Assembly (NCBI RefSeq): GCF_014201195.1
Contig: NZ_JACHDS010000001.1
Coordinates: 4,216,001-4,280,000, forward strand
From: Nocardiopsis mwathae
GTDB taxonomy: Bacteria > Actinomycetota > Actinomycetes > Streptosporangiales > Streptosporangiaceae
Direction of reading: 5' to 3'
Length of the DNA stretch: 64,000 nt
Below the pieces are notes generated by a model. That model saw nothing but the letters and a program-made list of their open reading frames with translations, was not told the origin of the DNA and did no database searches. The translations under genes were made by a program, and so were the position numbers. Positions 17,974 through 28,964 of this stretch are shown here, piece after piece (the first letter of the stretch is position 1; each line of letters opens with the position of its first letter).

Positions 17974-18037
17974 AGGAGGCCGCGGTCGGCCCCGTCTGTG
18001 GGCGGGGCCGACCGCGGCGATCGGCCGACTTCCGGGG

Positions 18038-19669
<1,632 letters not shown>

Positions 19670-20069
19670 GCCTTTGATGTCGACTCCTCACACTCGAAAC
19701 ACCTTCCCGCACGGACGCCGCAAGGCGCCTAGGGCGAGACTCCGCGTTCTTCCATTGAAAAACATGACCCACGCCGGAATTCAAGTGCCCCACACAAACT
19801 CTTGGCGTCTTCCCAGGTCGAACGCGGTGAATTCACTCCGTGAGCACAGCCGGTCACTGGCGTACGTACGTTCGCCCAGCATAACTATGTTCGCAATAGA
19901 AGAACACGAATCGGAGGGCGCAACAGATCGCCCATAACCAATCGAGAATTAATCGGCGGGTGACGGAGAATTCACGGCCGACGCGCCCGCCGGCGCCTGC
20001 GGCGATCCCGGGGTGGTCGGTGCGGACTCCCTGCGCCGCCGCACCCGGGGCTGCTGGATAATGCGGAGC
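19670..20069. other. Divergent promoter region of betaine methyltransferase and MocR gene
   Basis: No gene is seen in these 400 bases. The part at 19750-19960 is clearly AT-richer than the surroundings and presumably holds the methyltransferase promoter. A CGTACGTACG palindrome lies at 19861-19870. A GATAAT box at 20057-20062 lies 7 nt before the MocR ATG, consistent with a leaderless message. The arrangement suggests MocR control of the betaine gene, an inference. Confidence 0.55.
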
Positions 20070-21383
20070 ATGGCCATCACCGGACGCGGATCGCAGGAGA
20101 TCGCGGGAAGCGTCGAGCAGGCGATCATCGCGGGGGAGCTGGAAGCGGGGGCGGCGCTCCCCTCCATCCGCGACCTTGCGGGTGAGCTGGGCGTCAACCC
20201 GAACACCGTCGCTGCGGCCTACCGCCTGCTGCGCGACCGCGGGCTCGTCGAGACCGGTGGCCGCCGCGGCACCCGGGTGCGCACGCGCCCGGCGGGGCTG
20301 CCGCGCGACATCGAGACCGGAGCGGTTCCCGGAAACGTGCGCGACGCCGCCAGCGGCAACCCCGACCCCCGGCTGCTGCCCGACCTCGCCGCGGCGCTCG
20401 CCGCGGTGGCCGCCCGGCGGGCCGGGCGCCACCCGCTGTACGGCGACCCGCCGATCCTGCCGGAGATGCGCGCCGAGGCGCAGGCCGTCGTCGAGGCCGA
20501 CGGTGTCCCCTGCCCCGCGCTGACCCTCACTTCGGGCGCGCTGGACGGCATCGAGCGCGTGCTGCGCTCCGCCCTGCGTCCCGGCGACACCGTCGCCCTG
20601 GAGGACCCCGGCTGGCCCAGCGAGTACGACCTCGTCGCGATGCTCGGGTTGAAGCGGACGCCGATGCGGGTGGACGAGGAGGGGCCGCTGCCCGGCGACC
20701 TCGACGCGGCCCTGAGCGCCGGCGCGCGGGCCGTCATCGTCACGAGCAGGGCGCAGAATCCCACCGGCGCTGCCGTCAGCGCGGAGCGTGCCGGGCGGCT
20801 GCGGGCGCTCCTCGCCGGGTACCCGCGGGTGCTGACGGTCGAGGACGACCACGGCTTCGGGTTCGTCGAGCAGCCGTTCGAGGGGGTCGGCGGCGCCACC
20901 GAGCGGTGGGTCCTGGTGCGGTCGGCCGCCAAGGGCTACGGGCCGGACCTGCGGCTGGCCATGGTCACCGGCGACACGGCGACCGTCGACCGGGTGCGCG
21001 CGCTGCAGCAGTCCGGGCACGGGTGGGTCAGCCAGGTGCTCCAGGAGGCCTTCGTCGAGCTGCGGCGGAGCGGGGCGGTCTCACCCGAGCGCGCCGGGCG
21101 GTCCTACGCCGAGCGGCGGTCGGCGCTGCTCGCGGAGCTGGAACGGCACGGCCTGCGCGGGCGCGGGCGCTCGGGGGTCAATGTGTGGGTGGAGGTCCCC
21201 GACGAGGCCGGGGCGGTCGCGGGCCTGCTCGCACGCGGGTGGTCCTGCGCTCCGGGGGGCCGTTTCCGGATCGACTCGCGACCGGGCATCCGGGTGACCA
21301 TTTCTGCCCTGGATGTGCAGGATATGCCGATTCTGGCCGCCGACATCGCTGCGGCCGTCCGATCGGGCGGACCCGCCATCTGA
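20070..21383 (+). CDS. MocR/GabR-family regulator (GntR HTH fused to aminotransferase-like domain)
   Basis: The 437-residue protein has an N-terminal winged HTH of GntR type (GELEAGAALPSIRDLAGELG, NPNTVAAAYRLLRDRGLVE). It is followed by a fold-type I aminotransferase-like domain that should bind PLP: LTSGALDGIERVLRSAL, TSRAQNPTGAAVS and SAAKGYGPDLRLAM, whose Lys is the likely Schiff-base residue. MocR proteins activate or repress a divergent gene in response to an amine or amino acid. The ATG at 20070 is chosen; an ATG at 20061 is an alternative. The neighbouring betaine gene is the obvious target candidate. Confidence 0.88.
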   Translation: MAITGRGSQEIAGSVEQAIIAGELEAGAALPSIRDLAGELGVNPNTVAAAYRLLRDRGLVETGGRRGTRVRTRPAGLPRDIETGAVPGNVRDAASGNPDPRLLPDLAAALAAVAARRAGRHPLYGDPPILPEMRAEAQAVVEADGVPCPALTLTSGALDGIERVLRSALRPGDTVALEDPGWPSEYDLVAMLGLKRTPMRVDEEGPLPGDLDAALSAGARAVIVTSRAQNPTGAAVSAERAGRLRALLAGYPRVLTVEDDHGFGFVEQPFEGVGGATERWVLVRSAAKGYGPDLRLAMVTGDTATVDRVRALQQSGHGWVSQVLQEAFVELRRSGAVSPERAGRSYAERRSALLAELERHGLRGRGRSGVNVWVEVPDEAGAVAGLLARGWSCAPGGRFRIDSRPGIRVTISALDVQDMPILAADIAAAVRSGGPAI

Positions 21384-21521
21384 CCGACCGCACCCGACCC
21401 GGAACCCGCCTCCACGGCGCCCGGCCGACGCTCCTCAGGCGCCCCCAGGCGGCGATTATCGCCACTGGTGTACGGGTATGTGGGGCTTGACCGTATTCGA
21501 CGCCGCATCAGGGGGGCCGGC

Positions 21522-22142
21522 ATGAGCGAATATGGCAGCGACCGGCGCATCAACGTCACCCGGCTCTGGTCCGGCGGCCTGGCCACGGCCGTGGTCGCCG
21601 CCCTGGTCATACTGGTGGGGACCCTGGTCGCACGCGGCATCCTGCACGTCCCCGTGCTCGCCCCCGAAGAGGCCGGATACTTCGGCGACGCCACCACCGC
21701 CGTCTACGCGGGCATGGCGGCCGCGGCGGCGCTGATCGCCACCGCCCTGCTGCACCTGCTCCTGCTGAGCGCCCCGCGCCCGATGACGTTCTTCGGCTGG
21801 ATCGTCGGGCTGGCGACCGTGGTGGCCGCGGTCAGCCCGTTCGCCGAGGTCGCGCCCCTCGGGAGCCAGATCGCCACGGGTGCCATCAACGCGGTCACCG
21901 GCATCGCGATCGTCTCCCTGCTCACCAGCGTGGGATGGAGCTCGTTCAGGAGCGGCCGCGGGACCCGGCGCACCCACCGCGACGACGGCACCGTGCCCGG
22001 GACCGGCTACGGCGGCGGCAACGGCTACGGGACCGGCTACCGCAACGCGGTCGACCGGTCCACCCGCCCGATCCGCCGCTACGACGGGCGGCACCACCGC
22101 GACGGCGACACCAACGCCGACACCCGTATCGAACGGGACTGA
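21522..22142 (+). CDS. DUF6069-like four-helix membrane protein
   Basis: The 206-residue protein has four helices (about residues 17-40, 60-83, 88-108 and 113-132). A long, hydrophilic C-terminal tail follows, rich in Gly, Arg, Tyr and Asp (GTGYGGGNGYGTGYRNA). The membrane part resembles DUF6069 proteins of actinobacteria. A run of Gs precedes the ATG at 21522. Its promoter lies in the 138-bp gap after the MocR gene. Function unknown. Confidence 0.7.
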   Translation: MSEYGSDRRINVTRLWSGGLATAVVAALVILVGTLVARGILHVPVLAPEEAGYFGDATTAVYAGMAAAAALIATALLHLLLLSAPRPMTFFGWIVGLATVVAAVSPFAEVAPLGSQIATGAINAVTGIAIVSLLTSVGWSSFRSGRGTRRTHRDDGTVPGTGYGGGNGYGTGYRNAVDRSTRPIRRYDGRHHRDGDTNADTRIERD

Positions 22143-22227
22143 AACGCACCACAAGCAGGACCGATACACAACCGCAGCATGATTTCCGGGCCGCTGTGAC
22201 GTGGTCGCAATCGGGACGCGTGAAAAC

Positions 22228-22253
22228 CAGGGGACGCTGTTAAGCGTCCCCTG
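22228..22253. terminator. Hairpin terminator downstream of the DUF6069-like gene
   Basis: CAGGGGACGC at 22228-22237 pairs perfectly with GCGTCCCCTG at 22244-22253 around a 6-nt loop (TGTTAA). It follows the DUF6069-like gene by 85 bp and precedes the next start by 41 bp, so it may act as a terminator or as a 5' leader structure. Confidence 0.5.
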
Positions 22254-22294
22254 TGCGAGCCGAATTCGAACGCGCACTCCCGAGGAGAGTGAAG

Positions 22295-22762
22295 ATGCGG
22301 AAGATCATGCTGGCTGTTGCCGCCACAGCATTGGTGGGCGCCCCGGCCGTCGCCACGATTATGGAACGTCCGGGCCTCGCGCCCGAGGCCGCCGAGGCGG
22401 CGCAGAAGGCCCGCATCGCGGTATCCCCCGCCACCATCGCCGGTGCGAACGCCGGACATCCGGCCACCGTGCAGCAGGTCGTATCGACCGGGAGACCCAC
22501 CGTGAACGTCACCATCGACCCGCTCAAGGCCTCGAAAGAGATCGTCCGACTGAGGGAGACGGGCTGGATGAACCCCAACAAGGTCGAATTCGCCGATGAC
22601 CCGGTCATCAGCCTGCTCCAGTTCAAGTACTGGCTGGACAAGGGATACATCGCCAAGGACGGCGGTTGGAGCGAGAAGGGCGAGAGGGAGCAGGGCTGGC
22701 TGGACAACGGCTACGAGGAAGGCAAGGCCTACAAGAAGTACATGCGCGGGCAGCAGGGCTGA
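22295..22762 (+). CDS. Secreted protein of unknown function
   Basis: The 155-residue protein has an N-terminal signal-like segment (KIMLAVAATALVGAPAVA), then an Ala-rich stretch and a hydrophilic domain. The C-terminal half repeats Trp/Tyr- and Lys-rich segments (QFKYWLDKGYIAKDGGW, QGWLDNGYEEGKAYKKY) that look like short helical repeats. GAGGAGAG lies 5-6 nt before the ATG at 22295. No family recognised. It converges on the peptidase gene. Confidence 0.65.
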   Translation: MRKIMLAVAATALVGAPAVATIMERPGLAPEAAEAAQKARIAVSPATIAGANAGHPATVQQVVSTGRPTVNVTIDPLKASKEIVRLRETGWMNPNKVEFADDPVISLLQFKYWLDKGYIAKDGGWSEKGEREQGWLDNGYEEGKAYKKYMRGQQG

Positions 22763-22831
22763 GTCCGCAGCGCCCGGCGCACCGGGGCCGTGTCCGATGT
22801 CATGGGGGACGGGACACGACCCCGGGCCCGC

Positions 22832-22853
22832 GGACCCGTGGGCCCGCGGGTCC
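22832..22853. terminator. GC-rich hairpin between convergent genes
   Basis: GGACCCG at 22832-22838 pairs with CGGGTCC at 22847-22853 around an 8-nt loop, in the 97-bp gap between the secreted-protein gene and the convergent peptidase gene. A bidirectional terminator is plausible. Confidence 0.45.
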
Positions 22854-22859
22854 ACCGCG

Positions 22860-24542
22860 CTACCCGACCGGTAGCCGCTCCTCGCGCTCGTCGAGCATCT
22901 CCTGCGCCTGCTCGGCCAGGGGCCGGTCCTCGTCGGCCGTTCCGGCGTCGAGGTCGACGCGCGGCACACCCGGGCACGTGACGGCACTGCCGGGCAGGAT
23001 GCCGTCGATCAGGTAGTCGTCGATCCGCTCGGTGACGCAGCCGTAGTCGCGGCCGCCGTAGTAGCCGTGGTTGCCGTCGTCCTCGACGATGATGAGGCTG
23101 TCGCGCAGCCGCTTGGCCATCGCCGGGCCGCCCTCATAGGGCGTCTGCGGGTCGTACTCGCCCTGGACGACCACACCCGTCGGGTAGCCGTCGCGCTTCA
23201 GCTCCACCGGCTTCTCCGGCGGCGTGTAGGACCGGAACGTGCACGCGTTGGGCGCGGCCGCGGCGACACCGAAGCCGTAGGGGTGGTTCTCCCGGAAGTC
23301 GCGCATGTCGCGGTAGTAGACATCGAGGTCGGCCGGCCAGTCCGCCTCGCACAGGATCGCGCTGTAGGTGCCGTTCATCAGCCGCTCCCTGGACTTGGCG
23401 GCGACGAGCGCGATGGCCTCGGCCGCGTCCTCGGCGTCGGCCTGGGCCTCGGTGTCCGGCTCCTCGCCGCCCTCGTCCTCACTCTCCGGTGTCCCGTCGC
23501 GCAGGCGGGTGAGCGTGTCCGCGAGCAGGTCCCACTCGCCCTGCCACCGCGCGAGGTCACCGATGAAGAGGTCGAAGTCGGTCTGGGTGAGGCCGTCGAT
23601 CGGCTCCTCCCCCGCACGCTGCGCCAGCTCCTCGATGAGCGCCCGCACCGCCTTGGCGTCGGCGCCCAGCCCGAGCCTGTCGTCGTTCTCCGCCGCCCAC
23701 TCGGCGAACCGCTCCACGTTCTCGGTGGTGGCGGGCGCCATCGCCGTCCAGTCGTCCCGCCAGATGCGGTCGGGGTGCACGGAGGAGTCCAGGACGCTGC
23801 GGTCGAGTTTCTCCGGGAAGAGGCTGCCGTAGACCGCGCCGAGGTAGGTGCCGTACGAGTAGCCGAGGTAGTTGGCCTTGTCCTCTCCCAGCACACCGCG
23901 GATGACGTCCATGTCGCGGGCGGTGTTGGCGGTGGTGATGTGCGGCCGCAGCGACCCGGCCGTCCGGTCGCAGCCCGCCTCGGTCCGGCGGGCCGCCTCG
24001 GTGAAGTCGTGCAGCTGGGCGTCGGTCGGCCGGGACGGGAGCTCGTACTCCGCGGGGTCCGGCGCCGAGCAGTTGAGGTTGGTGGAGTCCCCGACCCCGC
24101 GCGGGTCGAAGCCGATGATGTCGTAGACCTCGGCGACCTTCTGGTCGCTGAGGAAGGCCGGCCCGCCGAGCCCGGGAGCGCCCGGCCCACCGGGGTTGGT
24201 GAGCAGGATGCCGCGCCGGTTCTCCTCGTCGGTGGCCGTGCGGCGCGAGATCGCGACCCGGATCTTCTCACCCTTGGGGTTGGCGTAGTCCATCGGGACG
24301 GTGATCCTGGCGCACTCCACACCCCCGCCCTCGTCTTCCCCGCTCTGGTCTCCCCCGCCCTCGCCGTCACAGGGCTTCCAGGAGACGTTCTGCTGGTAGA
24401 AGCTCTTCAACTCGGGAGCGGCCGATTCGGCCGGATCCGCCGCGGCGGGCGGCGCCCAGGCGAGCACCCCACCCATCGCCACCAGCCCGAGCACACTCCC
24501 GGCGGTGCCCGTACGCCGACCGGTTCTTCTGCTGACGTCCAC
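22860..24542 (-). CDS. Secreted S33-family alpha/beta hydrolase (tripeptidyl aminopeptidase-like)
   Basis: The 560-residue protein has a signal peptide (RRTGTAGSVLGLVAMGGVLA, ending near PAAADP). An alpha/beta-hydrolase core follows: TNPGGPGAPGLGG forms the oxyanion region, IIGFDPRGVGDS is conserved, and GYSYGTYLG is the nucleophile elbow. The C-terminal GNHGYYGG contains the catalytic His. This architecture matches Streptomyces tripeptidyl aminopeptidases and related secreted proline-iminopeptidase-like enzymes. The GTG at 24542 follows GGAAGGCAGG. It is exported and likely trims peptides outside the cell. A Glu/Asp-rich insertion (about residues 350-375) is unusual. Confidence 0.85.
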   Translation of the reverse strand: MDVSRRTGRRTGTAGSVLGLVAMGGVLAWAPPAAADPAESAAPELKSFYQQNVSWKPCDGEGGGDQSGEDEGGGVECARITVPMDYANPKGEKIRVAISRRTATDEENRRGILLTNPGGPGAPGLGGPAFLSDQKVAEVYDIIGFDPRGVGDSTNLNCSAPDPAEYELPSRPTDAQLHDFTEAARRTEAGCDRTAGSLRPHITTANTARDMDVIRGVLGEDKANYLGYSYGTYLGAVYGSLFPEKLDRSVLDSSVHPDRIWRDDWTAMAPATTENVERFAEWAAENDDRLGLGADAKAVRALIEELAQRAGEEPIDGLTQTDFDLFIGDLARWQGEWDLLADTLTRLRDGTPESEDEGGEEPDTEAQADAEDAAEAIALVAAKSRERLMNGTYSAILCEADWPADLDVYYRDMRDFRENHPYGFGVAAAAPNACTFRSYTPPEKPVELKRDGYPTGVVVQGEYDPQTPYEGGPAMAKRLRDSLIIVEDDGNHGYYGGRDYGCVTERIDDYLIDGILPGSAVTCPGVPRVDLDAGTADEDRPLAEQAQEMLDEREERLPVG

Positions 24543-24890
24543 AGCCTGCCTTCCGGAGGGGAACGCCGACCTCACGCACAGTGGCGCAAGATAGGCGAAT
24601 TCAGACATGACGGTGGATGAGCCTAGAGACCCCCATGTGCCACACGGAACCGCCGAAAGTCGTACTTCTTGCGGCCAGAATCTTCGGTGTGCGGGGAGCG
24701 GCGGCAGGTTCCTTCCGGTGAGCACCCAGCTGGGGTCAGGCTCTGCCTCCGTTGATCTCGGAGATACGGGGGTAAAAATCGCCCGCGAGACCCCGATATC
24801 CCCGAGATCAACGGAGGCAGGGCACCGATCGGCCCGGCCGCCCAGCAGACGCCCCGGCTCCACGACTACCGGGAGCGGCGGCGGCTCCCA
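24543..24890. other. Intergenic region holding inverted repeat B
   Basis: No gene is supported in these 348 bases. The peptidase promoter must lie in the left half. The right half contains inverted repeat B, located just past the 3' end of the paa operon. An apparent extension of the peptidase reading frame to 24863 runs through the repeat and is not coding. Confidence 0.6.
24744..24819. terminator. Inverted repeat B at the 3' end of the paa operon
   Basis: Arms at 24744-24773 and 24790-24819 pair over 30 nt with about three mismatches, around a 16-nt loop. The unit includes CCGTTGATCTCGG and, inside the loop, a sequence nearly identical to that of repeat C (44981-44996). It lies 72 bp past the paaE stop, the position expected for a terminator. 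Confidence 0.75.
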
Positions 24891-26015
24891 TCAGGCGTCG
24901 TAGTCGACGACGACCGTTTCGGTGAGGGGGCGGGACTGGCAGGTGAGGACGTAGCCGGCGGCGAGTTCGTCGGGTTCCAGGGCGTAGTTGCGGGCCATGT
25001 CGACCTCCCCCTCGCAGAGTTTGGCGCGGCAGGTACCGCAGACGCCGCCGCGGCAGGCGTAGGGGGCGTCGTCGCGGACGCGCAGGGCTCCGGACAGGAC
25101 GGTCTCGGTGTCGGGGTCGATGTCCACGGTGGTGCTGCGACCGTCAAGGGTGAAGCGGACGTGGCTGGTCGCGGCGGCCGCTGTGCCGCTCTCGGTGTGG
25201 CGGCGCCGCGGCGGCGGCTCCTCGTCCTCGGCGTGGAACAGCTCGTAGTGCACCCGGTCGTCGCCGATGCCGCGTCCGCGCAGGTCGTCGCGGACAAGGC
25301 GGACCAGGCCGGCGGGACCGCACAGGTACCAGTGATCGACCTCGTCGGGCGCGATGAGGTGGGTGAACAGCAGGTCGAGCTTGTCGGCGTCGATCCGCCC
25401 GCTGCTGACCGGCGATTCGCCCACCTCCCTGCTGAGCACGTTGATCAGCTCGAAGCGCTGCGGGTAGCGGTCCTTGACGTCCTGCAACTCCTCCAGGAAC
25501 ATCACGTCGCGCGCGGTGCGGTTGCCGTAGACGAGGGTGAACGCGCTCGACGGTTCGGCGGCCAGGGTCGTGGTGATGAGCGAGAGGACCGGCGTGATGC
25601 CGCTGCCCGCGGCCACGGCCACGTGGGTGCGGCCCCGCTCCGGGGCGAGCGGGACGTGGAAGCCGCCCAGCGGGTACATGACGTCGAGGACGTCGCCGGC
25701 GCGCAGGCGCTCGTTGGCGTAGGCGGAGAAGGAGCCGTCCTCCAGGCGCTTGACGGCGATGCGCAGCGGGCCGTCCGGGGCGCGCGAGCAGATCGAGTAG
25801 TTGCGGCGCAGCTCCCGACCGTCGAGTTCGCAGCGGACGGTGAGGTGCTGGCCCTGGACGAACCGGAACTCCTCGGCCAGCTCCTCGGGGACGTCGAAGG
25901 TGACGGCCACCGCGTCGTCGGTGAGCCGGTCGACGGCCGCCACGGTCAGCGGGTGGAACACACCCCGGTGGCGCCTCGCCGCGGGGCGGTCTCGTTCCCG
26001 GACGTCTGTGTTCAT
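24891..26015 (-). CDS. paaE: Phenylacetyl-CoA 1,2-epoxidase reductase subunit
   Basis: The 374-residue protein joins an FAD/NADPH ferredoxin-reductase module to a C-terminal plant-type [2Fe-2S] domain. The flavin part shows RRNYSICSRAP and nucleotide-binding GSGITPVLSLI. The iron-sulfur cysteines follow CX4CX2CX29C at about 321, 326, 329 and 359. It passes electrons from NADPH to the PaaA di-iron centre, which makes ring-1,2-epoxyphenylacetyl-CoA. The last gene of the paaABCDE run; older nomenclature calls it paaK. A 54-bp gap separates it from paaD. Confidence 0.93.
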   Translation of the reverse strand: MNTDVRERDRPAARRHRGVFHPLTVAAVDRLTDDAVAVTFDVPEELAEEFRFVQGQHLTVRCELDGRELRRNYSICSRAPDGPLRIAVKRLEDGSFSAYANERLRAGDVLDVMYPLGGFHVPLAPERGRTHVAVAAGSGITPVLSLITTTLAAEPSSAFTLVYGNRTARDVMFLEELQDVKDRYPQRFELINVLSREVGESPVSSGRIDADKLDLLFTHLIAPDEVDHWYLCGPAGLVRLVRDDLRGRGIGDDRVHYELFHAEDEEPPPRRRHTESGTAAAATSHVRFTLDGRSTTVDIDPDTETVLSGALRVRDDAPYACRGGVCGTCRAKLCEGEVDMARNYALEPDELAAGYVLTCQSRPLTETVVVDYDA

Positions 26016-26069
26016 GGGTCCTCGGGTCGCTACTCGGATGGGCGGCGGGTGGTGATCACAGGTGGTGGG

Positions 26070-26687
26070 TCAGAGGGGTTTGACGCGGTCGAAGGGTTCC
26101 CGGCAGGCGGCGCACACGTACAGCGCCTTGCACGCGGTCGCGCCGAACCTGCTCACCTCGCGGGTGTCGGGCGAGCCGCAGTGCGGGCAGCGCACCGACA
26201 GCGGGACGAAGGTGGCCCCCGGCCGGTGGTCGGCGGCGCGCTGCGGTGGCGGGGCGATGCCGTGTTCGGCGAGCTTGCGCCGCCCCTCCCGGGTGATCCA
26301 GTCGGTGGTCCAGGGCGGGGAGAGCACGGTGCGGACCGTGACGTCGGGGTGGCCGTGTTCGGCCAGCCGGGCGCGGATGTCCTCCCGGATCGCGTCCATG
26401 GCCGGGCACCCCGAGTAGGTGGGGGTGACGGTCACCGTGACGGCCCCCGCGTCGTCGACCTGGACGTCGCGGAGGATGCCGAGGTCCGCCAGACCGACCA
26501 TGGGCATCTCCGGGTCGGGGACGGATCCGACCAGGTGGGTGATGTCCGCGATGGCCGCGGCGCCCGCGGTGTCGCCGTCGGTCGTGCCGGCGCCGCCGGG
26601 GGCGGCGCGCTCGACGCGCTCGGCATCCTCGCTTCTTCCGGCGGGTCCCGCCATCCGCCGGGCCCGGTCGGCCGCACCGCTCGCCAT
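26070..26687 (-). CDS. paaD: Phenylacetyl-CoA epoxidase maturation protein
   Basis: The 205-residue protein has a DUF59/MIP18-like core (VPDPEMPMVGLADLGILRDV, TPTYSGCPAMDAIREDI). A C-terminal zinc-ribbon-like module follows (CPHCGSPDTREVSRFGATAC and CAAC). PaaD helps assemble the epoxidase, probably through iron-sulfur or di-iron delivery. Its ATG overlaps the paaC stop as TGATG. The N-terminal 40 residues are Ala/Gly/Arg-rich and look nonconserved. Confidence 0.92.
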   Translation of the reverse strand: MASGAADRARRMAGPAGRSEDAERVERAAPGGAGTTDGDTAGAAAIADITHLVGSVPDPEMPMVGLADLGILRDVQVDDAGAVTVTVTPTYSGCPAMDAIREDIRARLAEHGHPDVTVRTVLSPPWTTDWITREGRRKLAEHGIAPPPQRAADHRPGATFVPLSVRCPHCGSPDTREVSRFGATACKALYVCAACREPFDRVKPL

Positions 26688-27499
26688 CACCACGTCGCCC
26701 CCGGGTGTGAGCGGTGCAGGTGCTGCATCTCGGCGATCAGGTAGCCGAACGCCTCGGTGTGCACCCCCTGGCGGCCGCCCCGCCCGGCCAGGCCGGTGAG
26801 GGGCGGGGCCTCGGGCCGGGCGAGCGCCGCCTCGCCGAGCACGCCGTCGATGAAGGCATCCCAGGCGGGGCGGAGCGCGGCGGGGTCGACCCCCGTTCCG
26901 GCCTCGGCGACGGCCCGGGTGACGTCGTCGGAGGCGAACAGTTCGTCGGTGTAGGGCCAGGCGGCGTCCACGGCGGCCACCATGCGCGCGTTGCTCTCGT
27001 CGGTGCCGTCGCCCAGCCGCACGGTCCACAGCGCGGCGTGCTCGCGGTGGTAGTCGAGCTCCTTGACGGCTTTGGCCGCGATTCCCGCGACGATCTCGTC
27101 GGCCGACCCGCCCAGGGCCCGGTACAGCTCGTAGGCGTAGGCGGAGAACAGCAGCTGCCGGGTGACGGTGTGCGCGAAGTCGGTGTTGGGCAGCTCGACG
27201 AGCCGGCAGTTGACGAACTGGTGCTCGTCGCGCAGGTAGGCCAGGTCGTCCTCGGTGCGCAGTACGCCGGTCAGCTGCTCCTCCACGCGCCCGGCGTGGG
27301 TGAGCAGTGAACGGGCCTGGCCGAGGAGGTCGAGGGAGATGTTGGCCAGGGCGACGTCCTCCTCCAGCTGCGGGGCGTCGGCGACGAGCTCGGCGAGCCG
27401 GTGGCCGGCGATGAGGGCGTCGTCGCCCGACCGCAGCAGGTAGGCGACCAGCGCGGTGTCGGCCGCGGGGGCGCTGAAGGCGCCGTCGGGCACGGTCAC
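26687..27499 (-). CDS. paaC: Phenylacetyl-CoA 1,2-epoxidase structural subunit
   Basis: The 270-residue ferritin-like subunit shows ALIAGHRLAELVADAPQLEED and ISLDLLGQARSLLTHAG, then YELYRALGGS and VKELDYHREHAALWTVRLGDG, all in PaaC order. It is the noncatalytic partner of PaaA in the di-iron oxygenase. The GTG start overlaps the paaB stop (GTGA), so translation is coupled. Cytosolic complex member. Confidence 0.93.
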   Translation of the reverse strand: MTVPDGAFSAPAADTALVAYLLRSGDDALIAGHRLAELVADAPQLEEDVALANISLDLLGQARSLLTHAGRVEEQLTGVLRTEDDLAYLRDEHQFVNCRLVELPNTDFAHTVTRQLLFSAYAYELYRALGGSADEIVAGIAAKAVKELDYHREHAALWTVRLGDGTDESNARMVAAVDAAWPYTDELFASDDVTRAVAEAGTGVDPAALRPAWDAFIDGVLGEAALARPEAPPLTGLAGRGGRQGVHTEAFGYLIAEMQHLHRSHPGATW

Positions 27500-27909
27500 A
27501 GGTGCTCCACCCCCTCGGGGACCTCGTAGAACGTCGGGTGCCGGTACACCTTGTCGTCGGCCGGGTCGAAGAAGGCGCCCTTGGCCTCCGGGGATGAGGC
27601 GGTGATCGCGGCGGCCGGGACCACCCACACGCTCACCCCTTCCTGGCGGCGTGTGTAGAGGTCGCGGGCGTTGTGCAGGGCGTGTCGGGCGTCGGCGGCG
27701 TGGAGGCTGCCGACATGTACGTGGGACATCCCCCGCCGTGCCCGGACGAACACCTCCCACAGCGGCCAGTCGGCCCGTCGGCCGCCGTGCCCGCTGTCGT
27801 GTCCGCCGCCGTCGCGTGTCACGCCGTTGTCCTCCGTGGTCGTCGCTGTCGAGTTCGGGCTCCGCCGCGCGGTCCGCCGCTTCTTCCGGTCCATGTTCCG
27901 TCCGCTCAC
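27496..27909 (-). CDS. paaB: Phenylacetyl-CoA 1,2-epoxidase subunit
   Basis: The core (about residues 47-137) shows [40 protein letters not shown] and [15 protein letters not shown], the compact PaaB fold. The N-terminal 45 residues are Arg/Thr/Gly-rich and longer than in typical PaaB (about 95 residues). The GTG at 27909 overlaps the paaA stop; an internal GTG before [10 protein letters not shown] would shorten the protein. PaaB is required to bridge PaaA-PaaC complexes. Confidence 0.92.
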   Translation of the reverse strand: MSGRNMDRKKRRTARRSPNSTATTTEDNGVTRDGGGHDSGHGGRRADWPLWEVFVRARRGMSHVHVGSLHAADARHALHNARDLYTRRQEGVSVWVVPAAAITASSPEAKGAFFDPADDKVYRHPTFYEVPEGVEHL

Positions 27910-28925
27910 GCCACGGGCTCCCGCACCTCCCGCACCTCCCGGACCTGCTGCGCCGACGGTGACTGCCGCATGCCGCGCTCCGTCCGGGCCGCGTGCTTGG
28001 CCGCGTGCGCCCGCGCCGCTTCACGCACCCAGGCGCCCTTCTCGTGGGCGGCGCGCCGGTGTTCCAGGCGCTGCCGGTTGCACGGCCCGTTGCCCTTGAG
28101 GACCTGCTTGAACTCCTCCCAGTCGATGGGGCCGTGGTCGTAGTGCCCGCGTTCGGGGTTCCAGCGCAGGTCGGGGTCGGGCAGGGTGAGGCCGAGCACC
28201 TCGGCCTGCGGCACGATGATGTCGACGAACTTCTGCCGCAGTTCGTCGTTGGTGAAGCGCTTGATCTTCCAGGCCATGGACCGGGCGGTGTGCGGGGACT
28301 CGGCGTCGGGCGGCCCGAACATCATCAGCGACGGCCAGTACCAGCGGTTCACCGCGTCCTGCGCCATGGCCTTCTGCGCGTCGGTGCCGCGCGCCAGCAC
28401 GTAGAGGCATTCGAAGCCCTGGCGCTGGTGGAAGCTCTCCTCCTTGCAGATGCGCACCATGGCACGGGCGTAGGGGCCGTAGGAGCAGCGGCACAGCGGG
28501 ACCTGGTTGGTGATGGCGGCGCCGTCCACCAGCCAGCCGATGGCGCCGACGTCGGCCCAGGTGAGGGTGGGGTAGTTGAAGATCGAGGAGTAGCGCTGGC
28601 GGCCCTCGTGGAGCAGGTCGAGGAGTTCGGCGCGGTCGACGCCGAGGGACTCGGCGGCGCTGTAGAGGTAGAGGCCGTGCCCGGCCTCGTCCTGGACCTT
28701 GGCGATGAGGACGGCCTTGCGCTTGAGGCTGGGTGCGCGGGTGATCCAGTTGCCCTCGGGCTGCATGCCGATGATCTCGGAGTGGGCGTGCTGGGCGATC
28801 TGCCGGATCAGGGTCCTGCGGTAGTCGTCCGGCATGCGGTCGCGCGGTTCGATGCGCTCGTCGGCGGCGATCATCGCGTCGAAGCGCTCGCGCCACTCCT
28901 CCGGTGCGTTCTCGGTACCGGCCAT
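27906..28925 (-). CDS. paaA: Phenylacetyl-CoA 1,2-epoxidase catalytic subunit
   Basis: The 339-residue ferritin-like protein carries the di-iron ligands in EAGHGLYL and [11 protein letters not shown], with QDEAGHG and [17 protein letters not shown] also conserved. It epoxidises phenylacetyl-CoA at the 1,2 ring position. GGGAGGA lies 8 nt before the ATG at 28925. It is the first gene of paaABCDE, and a PaaR-type operator is centred 50 bp upstream. A charged tail of about 40 residues ([16 protein letters not shown]) is nonconserved. Confidence 0.95.
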   Translation of the reverse strand: MAGTENAPEEWRERFDAMIAADERIEPRDRMPDDYRRTLIRQIAQHAHSEIIGMQPEGNWITRAPSLKRKAVLIAKVQDEAGHGLYLYSAAESLGVDRAELLDLLHEGRQRYSSIFNYPTLTWADVGAIGWLVDGAAITNQVPLCRCSYGPYARAMVRICKEESFHQRQGFECLYVLARGTDAQKAMAQDAVNRWYWPSLMMFGPPDAESPHTARSMAWKIKRFTNDELRQKFVDIIVPQAEVLGLTLPDPDLRWNPERGHYDHGPIDWEEFKQVLKGNGPCNRQRLEHRRAAHEKGAWVREAARAHAAKHAARTERGMRQSPSAQQVREVREVREPVA

Positions 28926-28964
28926 GTCGTGTCCTCCCGCTCGCCCTTCGAGGCGGCCACCATT

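Noticed and set aside
24543-24863. N-terminal extension of the secreted peptidase
   Set aside because: The extension translates inverted repeat B, giving SVDLGDIGVS..., and a similar peptide appears from repeat C near 45010. The shared peptide reflects the DNA repeat, not a protein domain. The signal peptide starts at 24542.
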